This document shows positions 52,803-61,328 of a DNA stretch of 64,000 nt, one piece after another. The stretch is from Pseudomonas lalkuanensis (GTDB taxonomy: Bacteria; Pseudomonadota; Gammaproteobacteria; Pseudomonadales; Pseudomonadaceae): NCBI RefSeq assembly GCF_008807375.1, contig NZ_CP043311.1, forward strand, positions 1,468,001 through 1,532,000, read 5' to 3'. The translations under genes and the position numbers were made by a program. The stretch's first letter is position 1. Each line of letters starts with the position of its first letter. The notes beneath the pieces are model-generated. The model did not search any database. It saw only the letters and a program-made list of their open reading frames with translations, and was not told where the DNA came from.

Positions 52803-53639
52803 TTACTGGAGCATGCCCATGGCCGCTTCCATGGCGGCGGAAAGGTCTTCGTCGGCCTGCATGTCGACGTTCGGGTCGAGGCCAAGCTTGCTGAAGGCGG
52901 CCACCTGGCTCCAGTCCAGCTGGGTATAGGGGTGCTCGCTGCCAAGGTAGCTCTGCAGGGTCGCGACCTGGACGATGTCGACGTAGTCGACGCGCGCCGA
53001 GTTGCGGCTGAAGTCCAGGTACTGGCTGGGCACGGCAGCGATCGGCTCGGGGAATTCCCAGGCGCGCAGGATGCGGTCGCCGATCAGCGGATGGATGCGT
53101 TCGATCACATGGTTGAGGCTGATGGAGTCGGCCAGCAGCTCGTTGTGCTCCTCGGCATAGGTGAGGATGGGCAACACGCCGATCTGGTGCACCAGGCCGG
53201 CCAGGGTGGCCTGGTCGGGCATGAGGCGGGTGTAGTGGCGGCAGAGTACGTGGCAGATGCCGGCGATCTCGGTGCTCTTGTTCCACACTTCGCGCATCTT
53301 GCGGTCGATCACGTCGGACGTGGCCTGGAACATCTGCTCCATGGCAAGGCCTGTGGCCAGGTTGCTGGTGTAGTTCATGCCCAGGCGGCTGATCGCCATC
53401 TGCAGGTCGGTGATTTCCTTGTTGGTGCGCAGCAGCGGGCTGTTCACCACCTTGATGATGCGGGCGGTCAGCGCGGCGTCATTGCCGATCACCTTGGCCA
53501 GGTCCTGGATGCTCGCGTTCGGGTCTTCGGCGGTTTCGCGCACCTTAAGCGCGACTTCCGGCAGGGTCGGCAGAACCAGTTCATCGCTTTCGATGGCCTG
53601 GATGAGTTCCTGTTGGACTTTGTCGGCAAGCTTGCTCAT
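52803..53639 (-). CDS. HDOD domain protein
   Basis: A 278-aa protein with an HDOD domain over most of its length. N-terminal LPTLPEVALKVRETAEDPNASIQDLAKVIGNDAALTARIIKVVNSP is the HDOD signature; the HD positions are changed (TLAGLVHQIGVLPILTYAEEH). A signalling scaffold role is likely by family. No enzymatic domain is attached. Starts at 53639, 33 bases downstream of the ygfZ stop on the same strand. Confidence 0.88.
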   Translation of the reverse strand: MSKLADKVQQELIQAIESDELVLPTLPEVALKVRETAEDPNASIQDLAKVIGNDAALTARIIKVVNSPLLRTNKEITDLQMAISRLGMNYTSNLATGLAMEQMFQATSDVIDRKMREVWNKSTEIAGICHVLCRHYTRLMPDQATLAGLVHQIGVLPILTYAEEHNELLADSISLNHVIERIHPLIGDRILRAWEFPEPIAAVPSQYLDFSRNSARVDYVDIVQVATLQSYLGSEHPYTQLDWSQVAAFSKLGLDPNVDMQADEDLSAAMEAAMGMLQ

Positions 53640-53671
53640 TGAGTTTCTCGTCAGTGGCCGGCAGGGGCGGG

Positions 53672-54613
53672 CTAGCGTTGGATTTCGCGGTCGGCGTCCA
53701 GGGTGTAGGGCAGGCTCAGCAGGTTCAGTGCGGGGCCGTCGGCGGCGCCCAGGTGGATGCGGCCATCGTTCACGGCATCTTCCTGAAGCACGGCAAGCAG
53801 TTCGCAGCCGTTTTCGGCCGGGGCCGCCAGCACCACTTCACCGACCGAACTCTGGTGAACCGGGGAGAACAGCTCGGCGCCCGGCAGCGGCCGCTCGCCA
53901 TCGGCCAGCGCCAGGCGGTAGAGGCGGCGCTTGAGTTTGCCCAGGTACTGCATGCGGGCGACGATTTCCTGGCCGGTGTAGCAGCCCTTCTTGAAACTGA
54001 CGCCACCGAGGGCCTGGAGGTTGATCATCTGCGGAATGAACAGTTCGCGAGTGCTGCCGAAGACCTGGCCGATGCCGGCGCGTACCTGAGCCAGCAGCCA
54101 GGCATCCAGCGGCGCTTGCCGCAGTTGGGCGGCCAGGCGGGCTTCCAGGGCGGCGGCTTCGGCGCGGGGCGCCCAGAGCTCCACACGGCCATCGGCAAGG
54201 CGAATGGCGATCAGGCGGCCCTCACGGGCGACGGTGTCGGCGGTCTGCGGCAGGTCCAGGCCAAGGGCGAGCAGCGCGCCGTCGCCCTGGCTGAGGCCGA
54301 AGCGCACCCAGTCGGCGCTTTCGTCGCTCAGGGTGGATTTGGAGAAGACGGCATATTTCTTCAGGTCGGCCAACTGGGCTTCGAGCAGGTCGCCGGCCAT
54401 GGCCAGGAGGAAACCTTCGCCTTCCTGGATGATGCGGAAGCTGGAGATCATCCTGCCCTTGGGGGTGCAGCGGGAACCCAGGCTGCTGGTGGCCTGGTCC
54501 AGGTAATTGAGGTTGCAGGTCACCTGGCCCTGGAGGAACTTCGCGGCATCCACGCCGCGGACGGCGAGCAGGCCTTCATGGGTGAGCGGACAGAAGAATG
54601 CTGATTCGGCCAT
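53672..54613 (-). CDS. ygfZ: tRNA-modifying / Fe-S cluster protein YgfZ (GcvT family)
   Basis: A 313-aa folate-binding GcvT-fold protein that supports Fe-S enzymes such as MiaB. The family signature K-G-C-Y-x-G-Q-E is present (FKKGCYTGQEIVARMQYLGK, about 215-235). N-terminal FLQGQVTCNLNYLDQ is also typical. The ATG at 54613 fits the family start; an upstream in-frame ATG is less likely. It is divergent from sdhE. Confidence 0.92.
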   Translation of the reverse strand: MAESAFFCPLTHEGLLAVRGVDAAKFLQGQVTCNLNYLDQATSSLGSRCTPKGRMISSFRIIQEGEGFLLAMAGDLLEAQLADLKKYAVFSKSTLSDESADWVRFGLSQGDGALLALGLDLPQTADTVAREGRLIAIRLADGRVELWAPRAEAAALEARLAAQLRQAPLDAWLLAQVRAGIGQVFGSTRELFIPQMINLQALGGVSFKKGCYTGQEIVARMQYLGKLKRRLYRLALADGERPLPGAELFSPVHQSSVGEVVLAAPAENGCELLAVLQEDAVNDGRIHLGAADGPALNLLSLPYTLDADREIQR

Positions 54614-54699
54614 TGCGGATCGCCGGAAAAAAGTCTGGGGCGCCATCATAGAGTTCCGCCGGGGGCTTGTCAGCGGGTGTCCGGGGCGGCGGCTGTGGT

Positions 54700-54705
54700 T
54701 ATAAT
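54700..54705 (+). promoter_or_regulatory. -10 element candidate for sdhE
   Basis: TATAAT, a perfect sigma70 -10, 27 bases upstream of the sdhE ATG. No good -35 is seen at 16-18 bases. Confidence 0.45.
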
Positions 54706-54732
54706 GCGCGCCTCATTCCTGGAGGCGCTGTG

Positions 54733-54987
54733 ATGGCCGACTCAATTGAACTGAACCGACTCTTCTGGCACAGCCGTCGCGGCATGCTCGAACTGGACGT
54801 GCTCCTCGTCCCCTTCGTGCAGGAGGTCTATCCGAGTCTCGACGCCGAAGACCAGGCGCGCTACCGCAAGCTGCTGGAGTGCGAAGACCAGGACATGTTC
54901 GGCTGGTTCATGCAGCGCGGCGAGCCGGAAGACGCAGACCTGCGCCGCATGGTTCGCATGATCCTGGACCGTGTCCAGCCCAAGTGA
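54733..54987 (+). CDS. sdhE: FAD assembly factor SdhE (YgfY)
   Basis: An 84-aa small helical protein that promotes covalent flavinylation of succinate dehydrogenase. The conserved RGMLELD motif is at about 16-22 ([13 protein letters not shown]), followed by [13 protein letters not shown] lies before the ATG. The following ygfX-like gene starts inside its end with a 17-base overlap. Confidence 0.94.
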   Translation: MADSIELNRLFWHSRRGMLELDVLLVPFVQEVYPSLDAEDQARYRKLLECEDQDMFGWFMQRGEPEDADLRRMVRMILDRVQPK

Positions 54988-55423
54988 CGCCTTCGAATGC
55001 CACTGGCGCCCGTCGCGGCGCCTGCTGGCCCTCTACCTGATCCTGTCTTTCCTGGCCGTCCTGGCCCTGTCGGTTGCCGACATCCCTTTCTGGGCGCGGC
55101 TCGCCGGCTATCTCGCCTGTGTGGCACATGGCGCGTGGTGCCTGCCCGGGCAGATCCTCCTGACTTCCCCCAAGGCCTTCACCGGCTTGCGTCTGGACGG
55201 CGACGGCTGGCAGCTCTGGTGCGCGGCTGACGGCTGGCGCCCGGTGCAGTTGCGCCCGGACAGCCTGGCGCTGCCGCTGGCGGTGATCCTGCGCTTCCGG
55301 CTGTCGGGAACCTGGTGGGGGAAGGGTTTGTGCATTCCGGCAGATGCCCTCGACCAGGAGCAGCACCGCCGGTTGCGGGTGAGGCTGGGGTTCAGTCGCC
55401 GAAGATGGGCGGAACCAGGATAG
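54971..55423 (+). CDS. YgfX (CptA) family membrane protein
   Basis: A 150-aa protein with two N-terminal membrane helices (about 20-55) and a C-terminal domain ([29 protein letters not shown]) as in YgfX-like proteins that are paired with sdhE/ygfY. In E. coli the pair was described as a toxin-antitoxin system and later linked to flavinylation; the role here is open. Start is GTG at 54971, overlapping sdhE. Its 3' end overlaps nadB tail to tail by 32 bases. Confidence 0.82.
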   Translation: MSSPSDAFECHWRPSRRLLALYLILSFLAVLALSVADIPFWARLAGYLACVAHGAWCLPGQILLTSPKAFTGLRLDGDGWQLWCAADGWRPVQLRPDSLALPLAVILRFRLSGTWWGKGLCIPADALDQEQHRRLRVRLGFSRRRWAEPG

Positions 55424-57008
55424 TGTCCCGGGCTTCAGGGAGCAGGTCCGGGTAGTCCAGGGTGTAATGCAGGCCACGGCTCTCGTGGCGCTGCATGGCC
55501 GAACGGATCATCAGCTCCGCTACCAGTGCCAGGTTGCGCAGTTCGATCAGGTCGCGGCTGACCTTGTAGTTGCTGTAGAACTCGTCGATTTCGCTGAGCA
55601 GCAGGCGTACCCGGTGCTGGGCGCGCTGCAGGCGTTTGTTGGTGCGCACGATGCCGACGTAGTCCCACATGAAGCGCCGCAATTCGTCCCAGTTGTGGGC
55701 GATGATCACGTCCTCGTCCGAGTCGGTCACCTGGCTGGCGTCCCAGGTTGGCAGGTTGGTGGGCATCGGAACCTTGTCCAGTTGCCCGAGCATGTCTTCC
55801 GCCGCCGAGCGGCCATAGACGAAGCATTCGAGCAGGGAGTTGCTGGCCATGCGATTGGCACCGTGCAAGCCGGTGAAGCTGGTCTCGCCGATAGCGTAGA
55901 GGCCGGGAATGTCGGTGCGCCCGTGCTGGTCCACCACTACGCCGCCGCAGGTGTAATGTGCCGCCGGCACCACCGGGATGGCCTGGCGGGTGATGTCGAT
56001 GCCGAAGTCCAGGCAGCGCTCGTAGACGGTGGGGAAGTGGCTCTTCACGAACTCGGCGGGCTTGTGGCTGATGTCCAGGTAGACGCAGTCCACGCCCAGG
56101 CGCTTCATCTCATGGTCGATGGCGCGGGCTACCACGTCTCGCGGGGCCAGTTCGGCGCGCGGGTGGAAGCGCTGCATGAAGCGCTCGCCGTTCGGCAGCT
56201 TGAGCAGGCCGCCTTCTCCACGCACGGCCTCGGTAATGAGGAAACTCTTGGCCTGCGGGTGGTAGAGGCAGGTGGGGTGGAACTGGTTGAACTCCAGATT
56301 GCCCACCCGGCAACCGGCGCGCCAGGCCATGGCGATACCGTCGCCACAGGCGCCGTCGGGGTTGCTGGTATAGAGGTAGACCTTGGCCGCACCGCCGGAG
56401 GCGAGCACGGTGAAGCGGGCATGGAAGGTGTCCACTTCGCCGCTGGTGCGATTCAGGACGTAGGCACCCAGGCAACGCTGGCCCTTGCGGCCGAGTTTGC
56501 GCTCGGTGATCAGGTCGACGGCGACGCGTTGTTCCAGCAACTGGATATTCGGCCGCTTCTTGGCCTGTTCCAGCAAGGTGTTGAAGATGGCGGCGCCTGT
56601 GGCGTCGGCGGCATGGATGATGCGCCGGTGGCTGTGGCCGCCTTCACGGGTCAGGTGGAATTCGAAGCCGCCGTCCTCGCGAGCGCTTTCATCGTCGCGG
56701 GTGAAGGGTACGCCCTGGTCGATCAGCCATTGGATGGCTGCGCGGCTGTGTTCTACCGTGAAGCGCACGGCGTCCTCGCGGCACAGGCCGGCGCCCGCCA
56801 CCAGGGTGTCTTCGACGTGGGAATCGACCGTGTCGGTATCGTCCAGCACCGCAGCGACACCGCCCTGGGCCCAATAGGTGGAGCCATTGCTGAGATCGGC
56901 CTTGCTCAGTACGACGATGTTAAGGTGCGAGGGCAGGGTGAGGGCCAGGGTCAGGCCAGCGGCGCCGCTGCCGATGACCAGTACATCATGCTGGAAATGT
57001 TGGCTCAT
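55392..57008 (-). CDS. nadB: L-aspartate oxidase
   Basis: A 538-aa FAD enzyme oxidising L-aspartate to iminoaspartate, the first step of de novo NAD synthesis. FAD motif [15 protein letters not shown] (about 9-23), active-site loop [14 protein letters not shown] with [14 protein letters not shown], catalytic region RYHP-like [10 protein letters not shown], and [28 protein letters not shown]. Length standard. The 381-base gap to algU on the other side is the known nadB-algU divergent region. Confidence 0.96.
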   Translation of the reverse strand: MSQHFQHDVLVIGSGAAGLTLALTLPSHLNIVVLSKADLSNGSTYWAQGGVAAVLDDTDTVDSHVEDTLVAGAGLCREDAVRFTVEHSRAAIQWLIDQGVPFTRDDESAREDGGFEFHLTREGGHSHRRIIHAADATGAAIFNTLLEQAKKRPNIQLLEQRVAVDLITERKLGRKGQRCLGAYVLNRTSGEVDTFHARFTVLASGGAAKVYLYTSNPDGACGDGIAMAWRAGCRVGNLEFNQFHPTCLYHPQAKSFLITEAVRGEGGLLKLPNGERFMQRFHPRAELAPRDVVARAIDHEMKRLGVDCVYLDISHKPAEFVKSHFPTVYERCLDFGIDITRQAIPVVPAAHYTCGGVVVDQHGRTDIPGLYAIGETSFTGLHGANRMASNSLLECFVYGRSAAEDMLGQLDKVPMPTNLPTWDASQVTDSDEDVIIAHNWDELRRFMWDYVGIVRTNKRLQRAQHRVRLLLSEIDEFYSNYKVSRDLIELRNLALVAELMIRSAMQRHESRGLHYTLDYPDLLPEARDTILVPPIFGD

Positions 57009-57094
57009 GTCGGTTCCCGCGAAAAAAGCGGCGGCTAGTATATAGCCGGGGTGGGCGGCACAATAGCTCGCTTATGACCGTGCATGGTGCCAGG

Positions 57095-57121
57095 GAACTT
57101 TTTTAGTCGTTCAGGTTCCAT
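57095..57121 (+). promoter_or_regulatory. Candidate AlgU (sigma22) promoter, distal
   Basis: GAACTT (57095-57100), a perfect AlgU -35, followed 16 bases later by TCCAT, a partial match to the TCTGA -10. It sits about 290 bases upstream of algU. Confidence 0.45.
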
Positions 57122-57303
57122 TCAGGGTCACCATTTTGAAGAGACGGTGCTTGCTTACATTTACGCAACGAATGCACATGAAATGTGCAGCCCGGATGCC
57201 TGTAGATCAAGCGACTTATATTCGGCGCAGCATGGCCGCAGGCCCTGCTGCGTCATTCCGTGCAGGTGAAAAAACAATCTGCAGGAAGCTTGCTTGGAGG
57301 GGA

Positions 57304-57330
57304 GAACTTTTGCGCAACGCCCGAGTCTAT
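57304..57330 (+). promoter_or_regulatory. Candidate AlgU (sigma22) promoter, proximal
   Basis: GAACTT (57304-57309), spacer 16, TCTAT (57326-57330), close to the GAACTT-N16-TCTGA consensus. It lies 60 bases before the algU start and agrees with positive autoregulation of the algU operon. Confidence 0.65.
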
Positions 57331-57389
57331 TTTGGCAAGCCGATCCACTGGCTGGCGCAACACCCCTTCGCGATCGACGAGGAGTGTTC

Positions 57390-57971
57390 ATGCTAACCCA
57401 GGAACAGGATCAGCAACTGGTCGAACGGGTGCAGCGGGGCGACAAGCGGGCTTTCGATCTGCTGGTGTTGAAGTACCAGCACAAGATTCTCGGGTTGATC
57501 GTGCGTTTCGTGCACGACGCCCAGGAAGCCCAGGACGTAGCTCAGGAAGCCTTCATCAAGGCTTACCGCGCGCTCGGAAACTTTCGCGGCGACAGTGCGT
57601 TTTATACGTGGCTGTACCGCATCGCCATCAACACGGCGAAGAACCATCTGGTGGCGCGTGGAAGACGCCCGCCAGATAGTGATGTAAGTGCTGAGGACGC
57701 CGAGTTTTATGACGGCGACCACGCCCTCAAGGATATCGAGTCGCCGGAGCGAGCCCTGCTTCGGGATGAGATCGAGGCCACAGTGCACCGGAGCATCCAG
57801 CAGTTGCCGGAAGATTTGCGTACGGCGTTGACCCTGCGCGAGTTCGACGGCCTTAGTTACGAAGACATTGCCAGCGTCATGCAGTGTCCGGTCGGTACTG
57901 TGCGATCCCGCATCTTCAGGGCGCGGGAAGCCATCGATAAAGCCCTGCAACCTTTGTTGCATGGGACCTGA
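57390..57971 (+). CDS. algU: Envelope-stress sigma factor AlgU (AlgT, RpoE)
   Basis: A 193-aa ECF sigma factor controlling alginate and envelope stress genes. Region 2: LLVLKYQHKILGLIVRFVHDAQEAQDVAQEAFIKAYRALGNFRGDSAFYTWLYRIA; region 4: LPEDLRTALTLREFDGLSYEDIASVMQCPVGTVRSRIFRAREAID. Exactly the P. aeruginosa length. The ATG at 57390 has GGAG 6 bases upstream. Followed 31 bases later by its anti-sigma factor gene. Confidence 0.97.
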   Translation: MLTQEQDQQLVERVQRGDKRAFDLLVLKYQHKILGLIVRFVHDAQEAQDVAQEAFIKAYRALGNFRGDSAFYTWLYRIAINTAKNHLVARGRRPPDSDVSAEDAEFYDGDHALKDIESPERALLRDEIEATVHRSIQQLPEDLRTALTLREFDGLSYEDIASVMQCPVGTVRSRIFRAREAIDKALQPLLHGT

Positions 57972-58002
57972 GACAGCGGCGACAGCCAAGAGGGGAACCG
58001 CC

Positions 58003-58596
58003 ATGAGTCGTGAAGCTTTGCAGGAATCGCTGTCCGCGGTGATGGATAACGAGGCGGACGAACTGGAGCTGCGTCGAGTTCTCGCCGCCAGCGAAGATCA
58101 AGAACTGCGGGCTACCTGGTCGCGTTACCAGATTGCCCGGGCCGTGATGCACAAGGAGCTGCTGGAGCCGCGCCTGGACATCGCCGCCGCGGTCTCGGCC
58201 GCACTGGCCGACGAAGCCGCACCGCCTGCCCAGGTGGTTCGTGCTCCGTGGCGCAACCTCGGGCGTCTGGCCGTGGCCGCCTCGGTGACACTCGCCGTAC
58301 TGGCCGGTGTACGCATGTACAACCAGGACGAGGTCGTGGGTACCCAGCAGCTCGCCCAGCAGCAGGCCAGCCAGCCCGCCATGGTCATGCCGCAGGCCCA
58401 GCAAGGTGCCGTGCTGGCTGGCTATAGTGAGGATGGTCAACAGACGCAACAGCCCATCGGTGCGACCCAGTCGTCTTCCGGTTGGCACGAGAAGCGTCTG
58501 CCGGCGTACCTGCGGCAACATGCGCAGCAGGCCGCGATGAGCGGTAGCGACAGTGCTCTGCCATACGCCCGCGCTGCCAGTCTGGAGAGCCGCTGA
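58003..58596 (+). CDS. mucA: Anti-sigma factor MucA
   Basis: A 197-aa inner-membrane protein: cytosolic AlgU-binding N-terminus (REALQESLSAVMDNEADELELRRVL), one membrane helix (about 84-103, RLAVAASVTLAVLAGVRMY), periplasmic Gln-rich region bound by MucB. The frame is intact to the C-terminus (no mucA22-like truncation), predicting a non-mucoid phenotype. Regulated proteolysis by AlgW/MucP frees AlgU. GGGGAACC precedes the ATG. Confidence 0.96.
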   Translation: MSREALQESLSAVMDNEADELELRRVLAASEDQELRATWSRYQIARAVMHKELLEPRLDIAAAVSAALADEAAPPAQVVRAPWRNLGRLAVAASVTLAVLAGVRMYNQDEVVGTQQLAQQQASQPAMVMPQAQQGAVLAGYSEDGQQTQQPIGATQSSSGWHEKRLPAYLRQHAQQAAMSGSDSALPYARAASLESR

Positions 58597-58604
58597 GGAG
58601 GAAC

Positions 58605-59561
58605 ATGCGCGCACTTCCGGTAATCATCTTGCTTGGCGGCTGGCTGACTCAATCAGCCCATGCCGCTGACGCTCAGGACTGGCTGCAGCGCCTCGCTGAT
58701 GCGGAGCAGCGCCAGAGTTTCCAGGGAACGTTCGTCTACGAACGAAATGGGAGTTTCTCCACTCACGAAGTCTGGCATCAGGTCCAGCAGGGTGGGGAGG
58801 TGCGCGAGCGTCTGCTGCAGCTCGATGGGCCGGCTCAGGAAGTGGTGCGCGTCAACGGACGCACCCAGTGCGTGAGTGGCTCCCTTTCCGATCAGATGGC
58901 CGACGGCCAGGCCTGGCCAGCCCGGGCGCTCGACGCCAAGCAACTGTCCGAATGGTATGACCTGCGCCTTGCTGGCGAGTCCCGGGTTGCCGGGCACGCC
59001 GCGGTGGTCCTGACCCTGACCCCGCGTGACCAGCACCGCTATGGCTTCGAGCTGCATCTTGACCGGGATACCGGCCTGCCGCTCAAATCCCTGTTGTTGA
59101 GCGACAAGGGGCAGTTGCTGGAGCGCTTCCAGTTCACCCGTATCGATACTGCATCCGCCCCGGCGGATGCCGATCTTCAGGCTGGTCCGGCGTGCAAGGC
59201 GGTGCGTGCCGCCGAGGTACAGCCCGAGAAGGCGTCCCGCTGGCGCTCCGACTGGCTGCCGCCGGGCTTCAGCCTGACCAGCGCCCAGGAGCGTCGCAGC
59301 CCGGTATCGTCCGATCCGGTATCCAGTCTGCTTTACAGCGATGGACTGGCGCGTTTCTCGGTATTCCTCGAGCCGCTGCATGGCGCCGTAGTCGAAGACG
59401 CGCGCAGCCAGCTGGGGCCGACTGTGATGGTGTCCAAGCGGGTCAGCACGGCCGACGGTGACGTGATGGTGACCGTGGTCGGTGAGATCCCGCTGGGGAC
59501 TGCCGAACGGGTCGCACTGTCCATGCGGGCAGCGGCAGCGGAGGCCACCGCGACACAATGA
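58605..59561 (+). CDS. mucB: Periplasmic negative regulator MucB (RseB-like)
   Basis: A 318-aa precursor with signal peptide 1-20 (ending SAHA). Two RseB domains: large N-terminal LolA-like (FQGTFVYERNGSFSTHEVWHQV; LLQLDGPAQEVVRVNG) and C-terminal domain (WRSDWLPPGFSLTSAQERR; FSVFLEPL). It protects MucA from cleavage and senses lipid-type envelope signals. AGGAGGAAC gives a strong ribosome site. Unlike P. aeruginosa, no mucC follows. Confidence 0.95.
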   Translation: MRALPVIILLGGWLTQSAHAADAQDWLQRLADAEQRQSFQGTFVYERNGSFSTHEVWHQVQQGGEVRERLLQLDGPAQEVVRVNGRTQCVSGSLSDQMADGQAWPARALDAKQLSEWYDLRLAGESRVAGHAAVVLTLTPRDQHRYGFELHLDRDTGLPLKSLLLSDKGQLLERFQFTRIDTASAPADADLQAGPACKAVRAAEVQPEKASRWRSDWLPPGFSLTSAQERRSPVSSDPVSSLLYSDGLARFSVFLEPLHGAVVEDARSQLGPTVMVSKRVSTADGDVMVTVVGEIPLGTAERVALSMRAAAAEATATQ

Positions 59562-59594
59562 TCCTTGCTACAGGACCCGTATTCGGTTCATGGT

Positions 59595-59625
59595 GCGGTA
59601 GCCTCGGCTGCCGCCCTGTCTTTTT
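59595..59625 (+). terminator. Terminator-like hairpin after mucB (first)
   Basis: GCGGTAGCC / GGCTGCCGC (one G-T pair) followed within 7 bases by TTTTT. It starts 33 bases after the mucB stop. Confidence 0.65.
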
Positions 59626-59639
59626 CACGATGTTCCACC

Positions 59640-59670
59640 GAGCCTTGGGCTGATGCCCCGGGCTCTTTTT
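59640..59670 (+). terminator. Terminator-like hairpin after mucB (second)
   Basis: GAGCCTTGGGC / GCCCCGGGCTC with TGAT loop (one mismatch, one wobble) followed directly by TTTTT. Together with the first hairpin it should strongly reduce read-through from mucB into mucD. Confidence 0.75.
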
Positions 59671-59746
59671 GCTTTTGTGTTGTGTTTTGCTCGCAGGGCC
59701 GGGCGGTCCAGCGAGTTCATACCACTCGTTATGCGACGGGAGCTGT

Positions 59747-61177
59747 ATGTCGATGCTTAACCTCAAATCCTGCATGACCGCCGTGGCAGCCCTGCTGCTG
59801 CTCGGTCAAACCCTCGTGGCTCGTGCCGAGCTGCCGGACTTCACGCCCCTGGTCGAAGAGGCGTCTCCGGCGGTGGTCAACATCAGTACCCGGCAGAAGC
59901 TGCCCCAGCGTGGTGCTGCCGGTGCTCAGGTGATGCCTGACCTGGAAGGCCTGCCACCCATGCTGCGCGAATTCTTCGAGCGCAACATGCCGCCGGTGCC
60001 GCGCAACCCGCAGGGCGGCCGCCAGCGCGAGGCGCAGTCCCTCGGTTCCGGCTTCATCATTTCCAAGGACGGTTACGTCCTGACCAACAACCACGTGGTG
60101 GCCGACGCCGATGAAATCATCGTGCGCCTGTCCGACCGCAGTGAGCTGGAAGCCAAGCTGATCGGCGCCGACCCGCGTACCGACGTGGCGCTGCTGAAGG
60201 TCCAGGGCAAGGACCTGCCGATCGTGAAGATCGGCAAGTCCGATGACCTCAAGGTGGGCAGCTGGGTGCTGGCCATCGGTTCACCCTTCGGTTTCGACCA
60301 TTCGGTGACCGCCGGTATCGTCAGCGCCAAGGGCCGCAGCCTGCCCAACGAGAACTACGTACCGTTCATCCAGACCGACGTGGCCATCAACCCGGGTAAC
60401 TCCGGTGGCCCGCTGTTCAATCTGGACGGCGAAGTGGTGGGTATCAACTCGCAGATATTCACTCGCTCCGGCGGCTTCATGGGGTTGTCCTTCGCCATCC
60501 CGATCGATGTCGCCATGAGCGTGGCCGACCAGCTCAAGTCCGAAGGCAAGGTCAGCCGCGGCTGGCTGGGCGTGGTTATCCAGGAAGTGAACAAGGACCT
60601 CGCCGAATCCTTCGGCCTGGACAAACCGGCCGGTGCGCTGGTGGCCCAGGTCCAGGAAGGTGGTCCCGCTGCCAAGGGCGGTCTGCAGGTGGGGGACGTC
60701 ATCCTCAGCATGAACGGCCAGCCGATCGTGGTATCCGCTGACCTGCCGCACCTGGTGGGCAACCTCAAGCCGGGTAGCAAGATCAAGCTGGAGGTCGTGC
60801 GTGGCGGTAGCCGCAAGACCCTCGACATGGCTATCGGCACGCTGCCGGAAGACGGCGACGAAATGGCCGCCGCAACCGGCGATGGTGTCGAGCGCAGCAG
60901 CAATCGCCTGGGTGTGAGCGTGGTCGAGCTGACCGACGAGCAGAAGAAGGCCCTGGACATCCAGGGCGGCGTGGTGATCAAGGACGTCCAGGACGGCCCG
61001 GCCGCCATGATGGGGCTGCGTCCGGGTGATGTGATCACCCACCTGAACAATCAGGCCATTCCGTCCGCCAAGGCCTTCACGCAAATTGCCAAGGACCTGC
61101 CGAAGAACCGTTCGGTGTCCATGCGCGTGCTGCGTCAGGGCCGCGCCAGCTTCATCACCTTCAAGCTGGCCGAGTAA
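59747..61177 (+). CDS. mucD: Periplasmic serine protease MucD (DegP/HtrA family)
   Basis: A 476-aa precursor: signal peptide about 1-27, trypsin-like protease domain with triad His116 (NNHVVADAD), Asp146 (PRTDVALLKV), Ser219 (NPGNSGGPLF), then two PDZ domains (about 265-355 and 380-470). It degrades misfolded periplasmic proteins and dampens AlgU signalling. Start at ATG 59747 after GGGAG; a second ATG two codons on is possible. Upstream frame to 59669 crosses the terminator and is not coding. It is separated from mucB by 185 bases without mucC. Confidence 0.95.
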   Translation: MSMLNLKSCMTAVAALLLLGQTLVARAELPDFTPLVEEASPAVVNISTRQKLPQRGAAGAQVMPDLEGLPPMLREFFERNMPPVPRNPQGGRQREAQSLGSGFIISKDGYVLTNNHVVADADEIIVRLSDRSELEAKLIGADPRTDVALLKVQGKDLPIVKIGKSDDLKVGSWVLAIGSPFGFDHSVTAGIVSAKGRSLPNENYVPFIQTDVAINPGNSGGPLFNLDGEVVGINSQIFTRSGGFMGLSFAIPIDVAMSVADQLKSEGKVSRGWLGVVIQEVNKDLAESFGLDKPAGALVAQVQEGGPAAKGGLQVGDVILSMNGQPIVVSADLPHLVGNLKPGSKIKLEVVRGGSRKTLDMAIGTLPEDGDEMAAATGDGVERSSNRLGVSVVELTDEQKKALDIQGGVVIKDVQDGPAAMMGLRPGDVITHLNNQAIPSAKAFTQIAKDLPKNRSVSMRVLRQGRASFITFKLAE

Positions 61178-61195
61178 AGCGGTTGCGGTGCGAAA

Positions 61196-61219
61196 GGGCG
61201 GCCAATGGCCGCCCTTTTT
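61196..61219 (+). terminator. Rho-independent terminator after mucD
   Basis: Perfect GGGCGGCC-AAT-GGCCGCCC followed by TTTTT, 18 bases after the mucD stop. Confidence 0.93.
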
Positions 61220-61328
61220 CGTTTCTGCCTTCCGCCGCATGGGCGTGACGGGCTGGCCGCCGATCAGGTAAACTCCCCCGCTATTTTTCGGCGAGCAGCC
61301 TGCTCGCGGCTTTTTCGAGTGTTCATCC

